6,198 nucleotides of DNA from an uncultured Alphaproteobacteria bacterium (GTDB lineage Bacteria > Pseudomonadota > Alphaproteobacteria > Rickettsiales > Midichloriaceae). Below the pieces are notes generated by a model, which searched no databases, was not told the DNA's origin, and saw only the letters and a list, made by a program, of their open reading frames with translations. The translations under genes and the position numbers were made by a program. This document shows positions 5,180-6,198 of the stretch, piece by piece; the stretch's first letter is position 1; each line of letters starts with the position of its first letter. The stretch is taken from NCBI GenBank assembly GCA_903860855.1, contig CAIOSF010000208.1, positions 1 through 6,198 of the forward strand. Reading direction: 5' to 3'.

Positions 5180-5278
5180 ATGGGTTTATATAAATACCAG
5201 TTTCCCACATGTAATGGACAGGCTGTAGGTAAAGTCAAAGCGGCAGTAGTTAAAAAAATAGGAACTGGTATTAGATAG
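5180..5278 (+). CDS. 32-residue ORF encoded by repeat copy 3
   Basis: The ORF runs ATG (5180-5182) to TAG (5276-5278) and reads MGLYKYQFPTCNGQAV, then GKVKAAVVKKIGTGIR. It carries the YQFP, TCNG and VKAAVVK motifs of the family without the spacer between YQFP and TCNG. The GNWY end is lost to a 2-base insertion in the A-run (AAAAAAATAGG), which changes the last residues. There is no ribosome site. It lies antisense to the cutA leader and overlaps its upstream region, so stand-alone expression is doubtful. Confidence 0.2.
   Translation: MGLYKYQFPTCNGQAVGKVKAAVVKKIGTGIR
5194..5271 (-). repeat. dispersed inverted-terminus repeat, copy 3 (78 bp)
   Basis: On the minus strand it reads ATACCAGTTCC...TTTTTTTAACTACTGC-C-GCTTTGACTT...TGTCCATTACATGTGG and ends GAAACTGGTAT, the same family as copies 1 and 2 but in the opposite orientation and shortest. 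It starts 29 bp upstream of the cutA start, and its end forms part of an upstream extension of the cutA frame. Its right end is followed by TAGAT, as is the right end of copy 2. Confidence 0.85.
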
Positions 5279-5448
5279 TGATTTAACTTATTGCCTGTAC
5301 AAGAAGAGACGATCCGTAGCTTATTGATAACAGGCCGTGAATCCAACGGGATAAGCGGATATGCATCTAATCTGCATAGCGCGTCATCACGAAGCATCGC
5401 CAAAGGAGGATCGACTCAGTACGGGTCATTAAATTAAGTTGCAGCAAC
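5272..5448. other. intergenic segment with a possible gene remnant
   Basis: This gap between repeat copy 3 and the gene at 5449 has higher G+C than the other gaps. On the plus strand a start-less frame is open for about 50 codons (5279-5434) and reads like a protein end (ETIRSLLITGRESNGISGYA, then Ser-rich, KGGSTQYGSLN, TAA). On the minus strand another frame is also open. Neither has a ribosome site or a known match. It may be the 3' remnant of a lost gene. Confidence 0.25.
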
Positions 5449-5451
5449 TTA
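5435..5451 (-). terminator. hairpin at the end of the 5449-6096 gene
   Basis: TAAGTTGC-A-GCAACTTA is a perfect 8-bp inverted repeat that includes the TAA stop codon (5449-5451). On the minus strand it is followed by ATTTAATG, a weak T-tract. Position and symmetry suit a transcription stop or 3' end structure. Confidence 0.4.
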
Positions 5452-6096
5452 CATATCTGAGTGTTTTGCCTGATCGTCGCTAGAATGAAACATTCCCGCT
5501 ACAAGCTCTATACTGTCGTGTACCATTCCTGGCAAGTACGTGATTACATCAAGGAGACCGAAAAGGGCAGCAGCCGATGCCGGAGCGATGACTTCCGCTT
5601 CAAGTATGCTATTTATCATGTTAGCGCCAGCATATCCCGCGGTTACGTGAGTCCCAATAAGATTTGTTTCAACTAAGCTTACTACACCAGATGATAGCCA
5701 AAACTCTTTGCTGCTGCATTGTTCTTTGACTGAATTCCAAACTTCATGGCCACCATGACCTTCTGTGCCGGCCGCAGCCCAATTGACTGATAAAAACGAG
5801 TCAACGGTTGTGGAAGCGGCATGAAAGAGTTTCACAGGAATGGCAAACTTGGACTCAGGATTTGTCTCGCGATACATTGCTGCCATGGTCGTCAAAGGGT
5901 TGACAAACCCAGCCTCTAAATTGCCGAATGCAGCTCCACCGACCGTAACTGCTGTTTTAGGTAAGATGGAAAGCATACCGTATGTTGACACGGTTGACGA
6001 TACGGTATCTAGGGCAAATTTTATAGTGTAACTAAGTGGATTCATTTTAGACATATAATTAATATTTAAATTATGTTTATGTTTACAATTACGCAT
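5449..6096 (-). CDS. unrecognised Ala/Gly-rich, moderately hydrophobic protein
   Basis: I recognise no family. The longest form has 215 residues. In-frame ATGs at 6052-6054 (MSKMNPLS, residue 15) and 6043-6045 are equally good starts; the first 14 codons are very A+T-rich (MRNCKHKHNLNINY) and look like leader sequence, so the true protein may be about 200 residues. No start has a ribosome site. Features: small-residue-rich hydrophobic stretches at about 36-60 (with TVGGAAFGNLEAGF) and 168-190 (IAPASAAALFGLLDVITYLPG), a GTEGHGGHEVW segment (110-120), and a hydrophilic Ser/Asp/His tail. The stretches are borderline membrane helices, so a peripheral or pore-like membrane role is possible but speculative. 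There is no signal peptide. A good promoter lies directly upstream and a hairpin sits at the stop codon, so it appears to be a single-gene unit. Confidence 0.7.
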   Translation of the reverse strand: MRNCKHKHNLNINYMSKMNPLSYTIKFALDTVSSTVSTYGMLSILPKTAVTVGGAAFGNLEAGFVNPLTTMAAMYRETNPESKFAIPVKLFHAASTTVDSFLSVNWAAAGTEGHGGHEVWNSVKEQCSSKEFWLSSGVVSLVETNLIGTHVTAGYAGANMINSILEAEVIAPASAAALFGLLDVITYLPGMVHDSIELVAGMFHSSDDQAKHSDM

Positions 6097-6130
6097 ACTA
6101 GGGCACTTAGATTAAACAAATGTGAACATG

Positions 6131-6160
6131 TTTATAAAAATATCAGTTCTTTTCTATCAA
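6131..6160 (-). promoter_or_regulatory. sigma-70-like promoter for the 5449-6096 gene
   Basis: TTGATA (6155-6160) and TATAAA (6131-6136) on the minus strand, 18 bp apart, are each 5/6 matches to consensus. Transcription would start near 6124, leaving about 28 nt to the first ATG or about 70 nt to the ATG at 6054. Confidence 0.5.
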
Positions 6161-6198
6161 ATAGCGTTTTTAGATGATATATTTTATAATTTTACGAA

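Noticed and set aside
1979..5271. CRISPR array
   Set aside because: The three repeats are more than 1.4 kb apart, differ in length and orientation, and are separated by genes, with no regular spacers.
5122..5403. Minus-strand 93-residue ORF
   Set aside because: It starts with TTG without a ribosome site, runs across repeat copy 3 and into cutA in another frame, and has no recognisable motif.
5461..6031. Two plus-strand ORFs of 71 and 63 residues
   Set aside because: Both are antisense to the 5449-6096 gene, with no ribosome site and no motif.
1..6198. tRNA or other structured RNA genes
   Set aside because: No GGTTCGA-type T-arm with matching acceptor stem was found on either strand by eye; a covariance-model scan was not possible.

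Overview
This is a 6.2 kb stretch of low-GC bacterial DNA, most likely from an alphaproteobacterium of the Rickettsiales type (an intracellular symbiont or parasite). The placement is inferred from the A+T-rich, loosely packed layout, the mix of housekeeping genes (a FixH-family protein, RsmE, a CinA-C/PncC-type amidohydrolase, CutA) with unrecognised proteins, and short dispersed repeats that can be translated, in the manner of rickettsial palindromic elements. No rRNA, tRNA, transposase, integrase or CRISPR array was found, and a species cannot be named from the sequence alone.

Layout. The left edge holds the 3' part of a plus-strand FixH-family gene (2-496). All other confident genes are on the minus strand. 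Read in their own direction, from right to left, they are: an unrecognised Ala/Gly-rich protein (6096-5449), cutA (5165-4839), a cinA-C/pncC-type gene (4658-4029), a His/Asp/Lys-rich small protein (3383-3117), rsmE (3065-2187) and a 433-residue protein with an NlpC/P60-like cysteine peptidase domain (1909-608). Good sigma-70-like promoters precede the 6096 gene, cinA and the His-rich gene. The His-rich gene and rsmE are 51 bp apart and are probably co-transcribed. The remaining genes look like separate transcription units with gaps of 180-645 bp. No common pathway links them: they cover RNA modification, pyridine nucleotide salvage, metal or stress tolerance, oxidase assembly and cell-wall or effector peptidase roles.

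The main discovery is a dispersed repeat present three times in intergenic DNA (1979-2073, 3555-3690, 5194-5271). Each copy starts ATACCAGTT and ends with the inverted complement. The copies are 95, 136 and 78 bp. They are not just inverted-repeat debris: each can be translated to the same peptide pattern, YQFP-(spacer)-TCNG-...-VKAAVVK-...-GNWY. The inverted termini themselves encode YQFP and GNWY. Spacer lengths differ by whole codons (0, 4 and 20), and several differences between copies are synonymous third-position changes. Copy 2 is open from end to end, copy 1 is frameshifted in the middle, and copy 3 is shifted only in the last codons. This suggests a small peptide-coding repeat family under past selection on the amino-acid sequence. 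One copy abuts the 5' end of cutA and one lies upstream of the NlpC/P60-like gene.

A second palindromic segment between the first two genes (about 483-591) carries a 32-codon ORF with a strong Shine-Dalgarno sequence, whose inverted arms encode its MLPE and FASM ends. It may be a different element of the same general kind. The gene-poor stretch 3691-4015 holds only a tandem 13-bp duplication and small hairpins.
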